Under the pieces are notes generated by a model, which was not told where the DNA came from, ran no database searches, and saw nothing but the letters and a program-made list of their open reading frames with translations. Positions 1-7,470 of a stretch of DNA of 64,000 bases are shown in pieces. The stretch is from assembly GCF_937952055.1 (NCBI RefSeq), contig NZ_CALFYO010000021.1, positions 744,001-808,000 of the forward strand. Direction: 5' to 3'. Position 1 is the stretch's first letter. Each line of letters begins with the position of its first letter. A program made the position numbers and the translations under genes. The stretch is from an uncultured Piscinibacter sp. GTDB taxonomy: Bacteria; Pseudomonadota; Gammaproteobacteria; Burkholderiales; Burkholderiaceae_C.

Positions 1-718
1 CGCCGGCGCTCGGCGCGATGCCGAAGTTCGCCGGCAGGCCGATCGCCACGCCCGATCCGGCGGTAAGCAGCGGCAGTGTCGCGAAGGCGCGGCCCATCGC
101 ATGCAGGTCGTCGTCGTCGAGCGCGTCGACGATGGCGATGCCGATCCCCTCCGCCTGCAACGCCTGCATGCGTGCGGCGATCGCCTCGCTGCCACGCCGC
201 ACCACCGCCTGCTCGATCAGCCCGACGCGGCGGCGGCACTGGCGCTGCATCACGCGCACCAGGCTCGGGTCGGTCATCGGCGTGAGCGGATGGGCGCGCA
301 TGCTGCCTTCGCTCAGCAAGACGTCGCCGGTGAACAGATAGCCCTTGTAGACGGTTCGCCCGTTGGCCGGGAAGGCCGGGCAGGCGATGGTGAAGCTGCA
401 GCCCAGCGCGTCCATCAGCGCCTCGGTGACCGGGCCGATGTTGCCGCGATCGGTGGAGTCGAAGGTCGAGCAGACCTTGAAGTAGATCTGCCGGGCACCG
501 TTCTCACGCAACCAGCGCAGCGCCGCGAGCGACTGCGCCACCGCTTCGGCGGGGGCGATGGTGCGCGACTTCAGCGCCACCACCACCGCCTCGGCGTCGG
601 CCGGCGCCGCGCCGGCCGGGATGCCGATGGTCTGCACGGTGCGCATGCCGGCGCGCACCAGGTTGTTGGCGAGGTCGGTGGCTCCGGTGAAATCGTCGGC
701 GATGCAGCCCAGCTTCAT
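1..718 (-). CDS. otnK: Four-carbon acid sugar kinase, OtnK-like (partial)
   Basis: The first 239 codons of a leftward gene lie here; the rest is beyond the left edge. The product begins MKLGCIADDFTGATDLANNL, the typical N-terminus of the DUF1537/OtnK family, which phosphorylates 3-oxo-tetronates (four-carbon sugar acids) in a cytosolic catabolic pathway. A later stretch reading PANGRTVYKGYLF followed by HPLTPMTDP is also characteristic. The ATG at 716-718 has a strong Shine-Dalgarno, AGGAGGA at 724-730, five bases upstream. It diverges from rpoH, and a palindrome at 789-806 next to a TTGACA box could control it. Family assignment is firm, but the exact substrate is not readable from half a protein. 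Confidence 0.88.
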   Translation of the reverse strand, partial: MKLGCIADDFTGATDLANNLVRAGMRTVQTIGIPAGAAPADAEAVVVALKSRTIAPAEAVAQSLAALRWLRENGARQIYFKVCSTFDSTDRGNIGPVTEALMDALGCSFTIACPAFPANGRTVYKGYLFTGDVLLSEGSMRAHPLTPMTDPSLVRVMQRQCRRRVGLIEQAVVRRGSEAIAARMQALQAEGIGIAIVDALDDDDLHAMGRAFATLPLLTAGSGVAIGLPANFGIAPSAG

Positions 719-788
719 TGCGCTCCTCCTGGCGCGGGAGTCTGGCACAGGCGCCGGGCCGAGCAACGCCGAGGAGTCGGTGATTTGA

Positions 789-812
789 TGTGAGTTAACG
801 CTCACATTGTCA
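789..812 (-). promoter_or_regulatory. Palindromic operator beside a consensus -35 box, facing otnK
   Basis: TGTGAG-N6-CTCACA (789-806) is a perfect 6+6 inverted repeat. Read leftward, it directly follows a perfect TTGACA box (complement of 807-812), so it occupies the -35/-10 spacer of a promoter aimed at otnK; the -10 itself is weak. This placement is typical of a repressor operator. The arm spacing does not fit CRP, whose TGTGA/TCACA halves are separated by 6 bases rather than 8. The regulator is unknown; LacI, GntR or DeoR families are plausible for sugar-acid operons. Confidence 0.5.
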
Positions 813-824
813 AGTCATGCTCCG

Positions 825-851
825 TCAGCACTCTCCATCGTCGAGTGCTAA
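825..851 (+). promoter_or_regulatory. CIRCE element (HrcA operator) upstream of rpoH
   Basis: The sequence shows AGCACTC at 827-833, a 9-base spacer, then GAGTGCTAA at 843-851. This matches the CIRCE consensus TTAGCACTC-N9-GAGTGCTAA except for the two outermost bases of the left arm (TC instead of TT). A -10-like TAATAT (849-854) overlaps the right arm, so bound HrcA would block RNA polymerase. It lies 28 bases before the chosen rpoH start. The inference is that rpoH is under HrcA repression and is relieved on heat shock. Confidence 0.85.
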
Positions 852-854
852 TAT
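849..854 (+). promoter_or_regulatory. Putative rpoH -10 box
   Basis: TAATAT matches five of six positions of the TATAAT consensus and sits 24 bases before the rpoH GTG start. No good -35 hexamer is visible 16-18 bases upstream, where the left CIRCE arm lies. No sigma-32-type promoter was found in the gap either. Confidence 0.4.
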
Positions 855-878
855 GTGCGGAACGAAAGGAGTGACGGC

Positions 879-1817
879 GTGTCTGAAACTTCCATGAGCA
901 TGAACCCGACCACCACCGTGACCGTTCGCGACCCGTGGGCCCTGGTGCCCTCGCTGGGCAACCTGGATGCGTACATCAGCGCCGTGAACCGCCTGCCCCT
1001 GCTGACGCAGGAGGAGGAGGTCTCTGCAGCCCGCCGGCTGCGCGCCAGCGGCGACCTGCAGGCCGCTGGCCAGCTGGTGCTGTCGCACCTGCGGCTGGTG
1101 GTGTCGATCTCGCGCCAGTACCTCGGTTACGGCCTGCCCCACGGCGACCTGATTCAGGAGGGCAACGTCGGCCTGATGAAGGCAGTCAAGCGCTTCGATC
1201 CCGATCAGGGTGTGCGCCTGGTCAGCTACGCGATGCACTGGATCAAGGCCGAGATCCACGAGTACATCCTGAAGAACTGGCGCATGGTCAAGGTCGCCAC
1301 GACCAAGGCGCAGCGCAAGCTGTTTTTCAACCTGCGCTCGATGAAGCAGAACCTCAAGGACGAGGCCGCCGATCTCGACACCCATCGCAGCACGCTGACG
1401 CAGGGTGAGGTCGACACCGTCGCCCGCACGTTGAACGTGAAGCGCGAGGAAGTGCTCGAGATGGAGACACGCCTGTCCGGCGGCGACGTGGCACTGGAGC
1501 CGCAGGCCGACGACGGAGAGGAAAGCTTCGCGCCGATCGCCTACCTGGCCGACGAGTCGCAGGAGCCGACCCGCGTGCTGGACATGCGCCACCGCGACTG
1601 GCTGGCTGGCGACGGCATCGCCCAGGCGCTGGACGCGCTGGACGCGCGCAGCCGCCGCATCGTCGAGGAGCGCTGGCTGAGGGTCAACGACGACAGCAGT
1701 GGCGGCATGACGCTGCACGAACTGGCGGCGGAGTACGGCGTGAGCGCCGAGCGCATCCGCCAAATCGAGGTCGCGGCCATGAAGAAGATGCGCAAGGCGC
1801 TCGCCGAGGTTGCTTGA
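879..1817 (+). CDS. rpoH: RNA polymerase sigma-32 factor RpoH
   Basis: A 312-residue heat-shock sigma factor. Region 2 reads LSHLRLVVSISRQYLGYGLPHG and continues into DLIQEGNVGLMKAVKRFDP. The RpoH box QRKLFFNLR distinguishes it from RpoD. Region 4 ends with the helix-turn-helix around YGVSAERIRQIE. The GTG at 879 was chosen because AAAGGAG (865-871) lies seven bases upstream; ATGs at 894 and 900 and a GTG at 855 are in frame alternatives. The protein directs transcription of chaperone and protease genes during heat stress. A CIRCE operator precedes it, so HrcA probably feeds into sigma-32 supply. The convergent sco gene follows after a GC-rich hairpin. Confidence 0.96.
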   Translation: MSETSMSMNPTTTVTVRDPWALVPSLGNLDAYISAVNRLPLLTQEEEVSAARRLRASGDLQAAGQLVLSHLRLVVSISRQYLGYGLPHGDLIQEGNVGLMKAVKRFDPDQGVRLVSYAMHWIKAEIHEYILKNWRMVKVATTKAQRKLFFNLRSMKQNLKDEAADLDTHRSTLTQGEVDTVARTLNVKREEVLEMETRLSGGDVALEPQADDGEESFAPIAYLADESQEPTRVLDMRHRDWLAGDGIAQALDALDARSRRIVEERWLRVNDDSSGGMTLHELAAEYGVSAERIRQIEVAAMKKMRKALAEVA

Positions 1818-1847
1818 CGCCCGGCGGGTTCCTCCGCGGCACGCCGA

Positions 1848-1869
1848 ACGGCCCCCCCCGCGGGGCCGT
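1848..1869. terminator. GC-rich hairpin between convergent rpoH and sco
   Basis: ACGGCCCC (1848-1855) pairs perfectly with GGGGCCGT (1862-1869) around a six-base loop. It lies between the two convergent stop codons. Only a short pyrimidine run (CTTC) follows, with no true U-tract, so it is a possible weak terminator or transcript-end stabiliser. Confidence 0.45.
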
Positions 1870-1881
1870 CTTCACGGCGCA

Positions 1882-2481
1882 TCAGCCGGCGGCCAGCAAC
1901 GCCTTGAGGTCTGCGCCCAACGCCTCCGCGCCACTGCCGTAGCGCACGAACAAGCGTACCCTGCCCGAAGCGTCGAACACGTACGACCCGGCCGTGTGGT
2001 CCAACGTGTAGCTGCCTTCGGCCTTGCCCGGCACCTTGGCGTAGAAGACCTTGAATTCCTTGGCGGTGGCCGCGGTCTGCTCGGGCGTGCCGCGCAGCGC
2101 CACGAAGCTTGGGTCGAAGCTGCCCATGTAGGCCTTCAGCAGTTCGGGCGTGTCGCGCTCGGGGTCCACCGTGACGAACACGCCCTGCACGCGCTCGCCG
2201 TCGGCACCGAGCGACTTCTTCACTTGCGCCAGTTCGGCCATCGTGGTCGGGCAGACGTCGGGGCACTGGGTATAGCCGAAGAAGACCACCGTCACCTTGC
2301 CCCTGAAGTCGGCCAGCGTGCGCGTCTTGCCGTCCGGGTCCTGCAGCGACAGATTGCGCGCGTACTCGGCGCCGGTGATATCGACGGCGCGGAACGAGGT
2401 CGACGCGCCCCCCGCGCCCGGTCTGTCACACGCGGCGAGCAGCGCGGCCAGGGCAAGCAGGCAGAGTCGGCGATTCGGCAT
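1882..2481 (-). CDS. SCO1/SenC copper chaperone lipoprotein
   Basis: A 199-residue protein with a lipoprotein signal peptide (lipobox LAAC, Cys18), so probably anchored to the periplasmic face of the inner membrane. The Sco copper site is complete: Cys73 and Cys77 in CPDVCPTTM, and His162 in LDHTAGSYV, all in a thioredoxin-like fold. Sco proteins deliver copper to the CuA centre of cytochrome oxidase subunit II. It is the last gene of the assembly block and its ATG overlaps the ctaB stop by one base (TGATG), which indicates co-transcription. Length and motifs fit the family. Confidence 0.93.
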   Translation of the reverse strand: MPNRRLCLLALAALLAACDRPGAGGASTSFRAVDITGAEYARNLSLQDPDGKTRTLADFRGKVTVVFFGYTQCPDVCPTTMAELAQVKKSLGADGERVQGVFVTVDPERDTPELLKAYMGSFDPSFVALRGTPEQTAATAKEFKVFYAKVPGKAEGSYTLDHTAGSYVFDASGRVRLFVRYGSGAEALGADLKALLAAG

Positions 2482-3407
2482 CACGGCAGCAATCCCAGGT
2501 AGTGATCGACCAGCAGCGCCGCGAACAGCAGCGAGAGGTGCAGGATCGAGAAACGGAAGGTCTTGCGCGCCAGCTGGTCGGAGTAGACACGCCAGAGCCT
2601 CCATGCATAGCCGATGAACATCGCGCCGAGCACGACGGCCGACACGAGGTAGAACCAGCCGCTCATGCCCGACACGAAGGGCAGCAGGGTGGCGGCAAAC
2701 AGCACCAGCGTGTACAGGAAGACATGCAGCCGGGTGAACTCGGCGCCGTGCGTCACCGGCAGCATCGGCAGGCCGGAGCGGCGGTAGTCCTCGGCGCGGT
2801 AAAGGGCCAGTGCCCAGAAGTGCGGCGGGGTCCACAGGAAGATGATCAGGCAGAGGATCAGCGCCTCGGGGCCGACCTCCCCGCGGATCGCCGCCCAGCC
2901 CAGCACCGGCGGCATCGCGCCGGAGGCCCCGCCGATGACGATGTTCTGCGGCGTGAGCGGCTTGAGCACCACGGTGTAGATCACCGCGTAGCCGACGAAG
3001 GTGGCCAGCGTCAGCCACATCGTCAGCGGGTTGGCCCACAGGTACAGCAGCGCGCTGCCGGCGGTGCAAAGCAGGGCCGAGAAGATCAGCGTCTGCGTGC
3101 GCGTGAGCTCGCCACGGGCGGTGGGGCGCCAGGCGGTGCGCGCCATGCGCGAATCGATGCGCTGTTCGATCAGGCAATTGAAGGCCGCGGCGGCGGCGGC
3201 CACCAGCCAGATGCCCGCCGTGCCGGCCAGTGCCGGTCGCCAATCGGGCATGCCCGGCGTGGCCAGCAGCATGCCGATCACCGCGCAGAATACGATCAAC
3301 TGCACCACGCGCGGCTTGGTCAGCACGTAGTACTGGCGCCAGCGCGACGGCAGGGATGCCGGGGCGGCGGGATGGCTGGCGACGGTGTCGGACATGGTCT
3401 TGGGCAA
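2481..3407 (-). CDS. ctaB: Protoheme IX farnesyltransferase (heme O synthase)
   Basis: A 308-residue UbiA-family membrane prenyltransferase with about nine hydrophobic segments. It adds farnesyl to heme b to make heme O, the precursor used by the upstream ctaA product. The first prenyl-diphosphate motif reads NCLIEQRIDSRMART (an Asp-rich motif with Glu in one position) and the second lies around YRAEDYRRSGLPMLPVT. An in-frame ATG at 3395 (MSDTVAS) is an alternative start. It sits six bases after ctaA and overlaps sco by one base, so heme and copper supply genes are in one transcript. Confidence 0.96.
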   Translation of the reverse strand: MPKTMSDTVASHPAAPASLPSRWRQYYVLTKPRVVQLIVFCAVIGMLLATPGMPDWRPALAGTAGIWLVAAAAAAFNCLIEQRIDSRMARTAWRPTARGELTRTQTLIFSALLCTAGSALLYLWANPLTMWLTLATFVGYAVIYTVVLKPLTPQNIVIGGASGAMPPVLGWAAIRGEVGPEALILCLIIFLWTPPHFWALALYRAEDYRRSGLPMLPVTHGAEFTRLHVFLYTLVLFAATLLPFVSGMSGWFYLVSAVVLGAMFIGYAWRLWRVYSDQLARKTFRFSILHLSLLFAALLVDHYLGLLP

Positions 3408-3413
3408 AGAAGC

Positions 3414-4568
3414 CTACAGCATGGTGCGGGGATGCACTGCGATCGGTGAGCCGGCGCAGGCCGGGGCGCCTCCGGCGACGGCGCGCACCACCCAAAGAGC
3501 GAGCAGCGTGATCAGCGCCGCCGCGCCGGCCGTGTGGGCCAGCGCGGCCGGCAGCGGCCAGTCCAGCACCACGTTGCTCAGGCCGGATGTCAATTGAAGG
3601 GCTGCCAGCGCGACCAGCGCCGCCGCCGCGCGGCGCGGCGCGGCCCCGCCGCTGCGATGGAGTCGCCAGGCAAGAAGCAGCATCGCGACGAAGACGAGGT
3701 AGGCCATCAGGCGATGGGTGTAGTGGATCGCCGTCAATGCCTCGAACGGCAGGTAGTCGCCCTGCTTCGTCTCGCCGAGTTCGCGCAGCAGCGTGAAGCC
3801 GTGGCGGAAGTCCATCGGCGGCCACCACGAGCCCTGGCAGGTCGGGAACTCCTGGCAGGCCAGCACCGCGTAGTTGGTGCTGACCCAGCCACCGAGCGCC
3901 ACCTGCAGCACGGCGAGGCCGACCACGACATGCAGCAGGCGGCGCACGCCCGTCGCAAGCACCATCGGCCTGGGCGCGGCCAGCTCGCTCTGTATGGCAA
4001 GCAGCACCAGCAGGCCGATGCCGCCGAGCAGGTGCAACGTGACGATGGCCGGGTAGAGCTTGAGCGTGACCGTCAGCGCGCCGAAGGCACCCTGGGCGCA
4101 CACCCAGACCAGCGTGGCTGTGGCCCACCATGGCGAGACCGCGCCGCGGCCGCGGCGCACTTCGACCCAACTGGCCACCGTCAAGACGATGATCAGCACG
4201 CCGACGGCCATCGCCAGGTAGCGGTGGATCATCTCCACCCAGGCCTTGCCGTGCGTCACGGGTCCGCTGGGCCGCACGCTCTGCTCAGCGTGGATCTCCT
4301 CGCGCGCGCCCAGCGGGCTGGCGCTGCCATAGCAGCCCGGCCAGTCGGGACAGCCCAGGCCGGAGTCCGACAAGCGCGTGAAGGCACCGAAAACCACCAG
4401 GTCGAAGGTGAGGAACAGCGTGAGCAGGGTCAGCGCACGCAACCGCGCCGACGGCGACGCGCCGCGGTGACGCAGCCACACCCAGGACAGCGGACCGAGC
4501 GCGATCACCCCGCCGAGCAGCGCGAGGCGCAGGATCGGCGTCAGGTCGTACAGCGGTTGAGCGTCCAT
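3414..4568 (-). CDS. ctaA: Heme A synthase (COX15/CtaA)
   Basis: A 384-residue polytopic membrane protein that oxidises heme O to heme A for the aa3 oxidase. Two extracytoplasmic cysteine pairs are visible, CPDWPGC in the first half and CQEFPTC in the second, as in CtaA enzymes with the disulfide loop. Heme-ligand histidines occur in the HRYLAMAVG and HYTHRLMAY contexts, the two halves of the pseudo-twofold fold. The gene lies between the Sco-like protein (22 bases upstream) and ctaB (6 bases downstream). Assignment is firm. Confidence 0.96.
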   Translation of the reverse strand: MDAQPLYDLTPILRLALLGGVIALGPLSWVWLRHRGASPSARLRALTLLTLFLTFDLVVFGAFTRLSDSGLGCPDWPGCYGSASPLGAREEIHAEQSVRPSGPVTHGKAWVEMIHRYLAMAVGVLIIVLTVASWVEVRRGRGAVSPWWATATLVWVCAQGAFGALTVTLKLYPAIVTLHLLGGIGLLVLLAIQSELAAPRPMVLATGVRRLLHVVVGLAVLQVALGGWVSTNYAVLACQEFPTCQGSWWPPMDFRHGFTLLRELGETKQGDYLPFEALTAIHYTHRLMAYLVFVAMLLLAWRLHRSGGAAPRRAAAALVALAALQLTSGLSNVVLDWPLPAALAHTAGAAALITLLALWVVRAVAGGAPACAGSPIAVHPRTML

Positions 4569-4590
4569 CGTGACCGGGCCGTCTCGGCGC

Positions 4591-5307
4591 TCAGGGTCGG
4601 CCCGCGGTGTCCCACCAGGACGAGGCGCGCAACAACTTCTCCAGGTCGCGCTTCAGCCTGGCGGGCTCGGGATCGCCGGGCGCACGCATCATCCAGTTGC
4701 CCATCGGATCGACGAGATAGAGGTGATCCTCGAGCGCGCGCTCCGCCGCCGGGTGCAGCCATTGCGCCAGCGCCTCGCGCGGCACGCGCAGCACGGTGGT
4801 CGGCGCAACTGCGTTGACGGCCTGCAGCGTCTCTGCGCGCACCGGCTGCGCGTCGGGGATCAGCCAGACCTTGTCGAGCCGCTCCTTCTCGCGGCCCAGC
4901 GTCTCGCGCAGCTGGCGCTGCAGCCAAAGACGCTTCTCGCAGGCCGCGTCGCACGCGCCGCCGGCGACGACGACGAGCAACCACTGGCCGCGCAGCGACT
5001 TCGCCTCGACGGCACGGCCTTGCAGGTCGGTCAGCGGCAGCGCGTCCGGCAGCGGGCGCTGCGGGTCGACCAGCTCGCCGTAGTTGCTGCGGCCTTCGGG
5101 GCGGATGACAAAGTAGCTGAGGTAGGAGGCGACCACCGGCGCCGCACACACCAGCAGGATGAGCAGCATCTTCAACCGGCCGCGGGCCGTGCGGCGGCCG
5201 ACATCGTCGACGCCCGGCGTGGGCATCGAATGGACGGTGAAGCTCAGCGGCGAGGCGGCGTCACGCGGAGCGTCGGAGCCGGGGACGGACGAGTTGGAAC
5301 CAGACAT
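4591..5307 (-). CDS. Single-pass membrane protein with Sco-like CxxxC, oxidase assembly cluster
   Basis: A 238-residue protein with a cytoplasmic N-terminus, one membrane segment (about residues 46-68) and a periplasmic domain with a thioredoxin-like pattern. Cys119 and Cys123 form CDAAC, the CxxxC spacing of Sco copper chaperones, but the distal histidine of Sco is not obvious. It lies between surf1 and ctaA, a position at which Burkholderiales carry a conserved unnamed membrane protein. The ATG at 5307 overlaps surf1 by 47 bases; an in-frame ATG at 5226 would remove the overlap, and neither has a clear ribosome binding site. A role in oxidase assembly is inferred from context only. Confidence 0.78.
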   Translation of the reverse strand: MSGSNSSVPGSDAPRDAASPLSFTVHSMPTPGVDDVGRRTARGRLKMLLILLVCAAPVVASYLSYFVIRPEGRSNYGELVDPQRPLPDALPLTDLQGRAVEAKSLRGQWLLVVVAGGACDAACEKRLWLQRQLRETLGREKERLDKVWLIPDAQPVRAETLQAVNAVAPTTVLRVPREALAQWLHPAAERALEDHLYLVDPMGNWMMRAPGDPEPARLKRDLEKLLRASSWWDTAGRP

Positions 5308-5992
5308 ATAGACCCGTGATCAAGGCCGCCAGCGCGAACCATTGGAAGGCGTAACCGTAGTGCTTGTGTACGTCGAGCGCCGGCGCCGGCCATTCGCGCA
5401 GCATGCCGTCGGGCGGTGCGCCAGCGCGCGCGGACTGTTGCACCGAAAGCGGCCGCAACGCCAGACCGGTTTCGCGCGCGAAGCCGTCGAGATCGAGATT
5501 CTGCCGGATCGGCCCCTGGCCTTCGGCACCGAGTTCGTACAGCCGTGACGGCGGCGGGGCGATGCGGCCTTCGACCACGACCGTGCCGTCGGGCGAGACG
5601 ACCTCCGGCACGCGCGTGCGATCGGCCGCATCGCGTGGCACCCAGCCGCGCTGCACCAGCACGGCGTCGCCTCCGTCACCGAGCAGCAGCGGCGTGACGA
5701 CGTAGAAGCCCGGCCGGCCGTTCATCGGCCGGTTGTCGAGGAATACCGTGCGTCCGCCGACCCAGCGTCCCTGCAAGTTGACGCGGCGATGGTGCTGATC
5801 TGCCGCCGCCGACGCGGTGACCGCAAGTTCCGCCTGCTCCACCGGTGGCGCCGCGCCGCGCGCTTCGAGCGACGCCTGGGCGCGCTCCTTCTCGGCGGCG
5901 CGCGAGAGCTGCCACACGCCCAGGCGCGCGGTCAGCGCCGCAGCAACGAGTGCCGCGACGAGCACGACGGCAGCACGCAGGCGCGGTGTCAT
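5261..5992 (-). CDS. SURF1 family cytochrome oxidase assembly protein
   Basis: A 243-residue SURF1/Shy1 homologue with the family topology: an N-terminal membrane helix (residues 6-24), a periplasmic domain and a C-terminal helix. Signature segments are RRVNLQGRW, FLDNRPMNGRPGFYVVTPL, VLVQRGWVPRD and the C-terminal HYGYAFQWFALAAL. Bacterial Surf1 proteins bind heme A and help insert it into subunit I, which fits the downstream ctaA and ctaB genes. It heads the leftward assembly block and diverges from the DUF2909 gene 42 bases away. Confidence 0.94.
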   Translation of the reverse strand: MTPRLRAAVVLVAALVAAALTARLGVWQLSRAAEKERAQASLEARGAAPPVEQAELAVTASAAADQHHRRVNLQGRWVGGRTVFLDNRPMNGRPGFYVVTPLLLGDGGDAVLVQRGWVPRDAADRTRVPEVVSPDGTVVVEGRIAPPPSRLYELGAEGQGPIRQNLDLDGFARETGLALRPLSVQQSARAGAPPDGMLREWPAPALDVHKHYGYAFQWFALAALITGLYVWFQLVRPRLRRSA

Positions 5993-6020
5993 GCGCCGCG
6001 ACTCGCTCGACCGACGCGGG

Positions 6021-6026
6021 GATAAT
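6021..6026 (+). promoter_or_regulatory. Start-proximal -10 box of the DUF2909 gene
   Basis: GATAAT lies eight bases before the ATG at 6035. Transcription starting about seven bases after such a box would begin at or next to the start codon, giving a leaderless mRNA. No Shine-Dalgarno is present. Seven other genes in the window show a similar arrangement. Confidence 0.5.
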
Positions 6027-6034
6027 CGCTTCGC

Positions 6035-6256
6035 ATGAAGATCCTCATGGCCCTGGCCTTCGTCGGCATCCTGGGCGCGCTTGCCTCGGCCGGCGTGTTC
6101 ATGATGCGCGATGGCCGCGACGGCAAGCCCAAGAGCGGCAACATGATGCGCGCGCTGGCGACGCGCGTCGCGATCTCGGTGCTGCTGTTCGCCTTCATCA
6201 TGCTCGCCTGGTGGATGGGCTGGATCGAACCCAAGGGACTGCCGGTCTCGCGCTGA
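6035..6256 (+). CDS. DUF2909 twin-transmembrane protein
   Basis: A 73-residue protein with two hydrophobic helices (about residues 3-23 and 44-64) and a short basic loop (RDGRDGKPKSGNMMRALATR) between them. This matches the DUF2909 twin-transmembrane family found beside cytochrome oxidase genes in betaproteobacteria. It diverges from surf1 and converges on coxC, and a hairpin terminator follows. Function is unknown; a small accessory or assembly factor of the oxidase is plausible from position only. Confidence 0.82.
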   Translation: MKILMALAFVGILGALASAGVFMMRDGRDGKPKSGNMMRALATRVAISVLLFAFIMLAWWMGWIEPKGLPVSR

Positions 6257-6281
6257 GGTCCTCGCCCGCCTGGCAATGAAA

Positions 6282-6301
6282 AACGCCGCTTGCGCGGCGT
6301 T
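6282..6301. terminator. Bidirectional intrinsic terminator between DUF2909 gene and coxC
   Basis: AACGCCGC (6282-6289), loop TTGC, GCGGCGTT (6294-6301) form a perfect eight-pair stem. It is flanked by an A-rich run (GAAAAA) on the left and TTCTT on the right, so it can act in both directions and serve the two convergent genes. Confidence 0.8.
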
Positions 6302-6325
6302 CTTCGCGGAGCACCGGGTTGATCG

Positions 6326-7210
6326 TCAGGCCCAGTACACCACCACGTACAGACCCAGCCAGACCACGTCGACGAAGTGCCAGTACCAAGCCGCGCCCTC
6401 GAAGCCGAAGTGGCGCTGAGGCGTGAAGTGGCCCTTCATCAGGCGGATGGTGATGAACAGAAGCATCAGCATGCCGACAAACACGTGGAAGCCGTGGAAG
6501 CCGGTCAGCATGAAGAAGGTCGAGCCGAACGCGCCGGAGCTGAGCTTGAGGTTCAAGTCGCGGTAGGCGTGCATGTACTCGTAGCCCTGCACGACCAAGA
6601 AGGTGGCGCCGAGCAGCACGGTGATCCACATCCAGAAGATCGTCTTGCCGCGCTTGTCCGCGATCAGTGCGTGGTGAGCGACGGTCAGCGTCACGCCCGA
6701 GCTCAGCAGCAGCAGCGTGTTGATCGTCGGCAGCGGCCACGGGCCGATGGTCGTGAAGGGCTCGACGATGCCGGCCGGCGAACCGGTGGCGCCGGGGGCC
6801 GAACTCGGCCACACCGCCTTGAAGTCGGGCCACAGCAGCGCGTTCTCGATGCTGCCGAGATTCGGCAGCGCGTGCAGGCGTGTCCAGTACAGCGCACCGA
6901 AGAACGCGCCGAAGAACATCACCTCCGAGAAGATGAACCAGCTCATGCTCCAGCGGAAGGACACGTCGATGCGGTCGCTGTACAGCCCCCCCTCGCTCTC
7001 GCTGATCGCCTGGCGGAACCAGCCCTGCATGATGAAGGCCCACATGAGCAGGCCGAACAGCGTGACCCACGCGCCCCAGCCGTGGCCGTTGACCCACTGA
7101 CCGGCGCCGAAGATGACGAAGAACAGGCCGGTGGCGGTGAGAACCGGGAAGCGCGAGGGCGCCGGGACGAAGTAATAGGGCGTCTGCCCGTGGTGTGTCG
7201 CTGCCGACAT
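6326..7210 (-). CDS. coxC: Cytochrome c oxidase subunit III
   Basis: A 294-residue membrane protein with seven expected helices. It begins with the family pattern around PYYFVPAPSRFPVLTATGLF and carries the SEVMFFGAFFGALYW helix and the GFHGFHVFVGMLMLLFI segment. Subunit III stabilises proton uptake into subunit I of heme-copper oxidases. It ends the structural block after DUF2970 (29 bases between) and is followed by a bidirectional terminator. Confidence 0.97.
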   Translation of the reverse strand: MSAATHHGQTPYYFVPAPSRFPVLTATGLFFVIFGAGQWVNGHGWGAWVTLFGLLMWAFIMQGWFRQAISESEGGLYSDRIDVSFRWSMSWFIFSEVMFFGAFFGALYWTRLHALPNLGSIENALLWPDFKAVWPSSAPGATGSPAGIVEPFTTIGPWPLPTINTLLLLSSGVTLTVAHHALIADKRGKTIFWMWITVLLGATFLVVQGYEYMHAYRDLNLKLSSGAFGSTFFMLTGFHGFHVFVGMLMLLFITIRLMKGHFTPQRHFGFEGAAWYWHFVDVVWLGLYVVVYWA

Positions 7211-7239
7211 GGTTTCTCCTCAGGGTCCTTTTCGAATCT

Positions 7240-7470
7240 CTACTTCGCCACTCCGCTGGCGATGATCCAGTTGACGAGCAATGCCAGCGTGCCGATGAAG
7301 ACCACGGCGCCGACCACGCCGGCAATGATCACATGCACCGGATTGAGCTGAGACACGTCCTGCTCGTAGTCGCGAGACTTGCGCACGCCGAAGAACGACC
7401 AGGCCACCGCTCGCATCGTCTGCAGGAACGAGCCCTTGCGCTGTACCGCCTCCTTCAGGCCGCCGCTCAT
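7240..7470 (-). CDS. DUF2970 small membrane protein
   Basis: A 76-residue protein with an amphipathic N-terminal half containing FLQTMRAVAWSFFGVRKSRD, the hallmark of DUF2970, and a single C-terminal membrane helix (about residues 46-71). Its ATG overlaps the cox11 stop by four bases (ATGA, 7467-7470), showing tight coupling. DUF2970 proteins recur between cox11 and coxC in Burkholderiales; their biochemical role is not established. An oxidase-assembly role is inferred from context. Confidence 0.85.
   Translation of the reverse strand: MSGGLKEAVQRKGSFLQTMRAVAWSFFGVRKSRDYEQDVSQLNPVHVIIAGVVGAVVFIGTLALLVNWIIASGVAK

Noticed and set aside
789..806. CRP site upstream of rpoH
   Set aside because: TGTGA and TCACA are 8 bases apart instead of 6, so it does not fit CRP.
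720..878. Sigma-32-type promoter for rpoH
   Set aside because: No CTTGAA-like -35 with CCCCAT-like -10 at suitable spacing was found.
1882..4170. A single 762-codon frame spanning sco and upstream genes
   Set aside because: Only the last 199 codons resemble a protein (Sco). The rest is an out-of-frame read of ctaA and ctaB.
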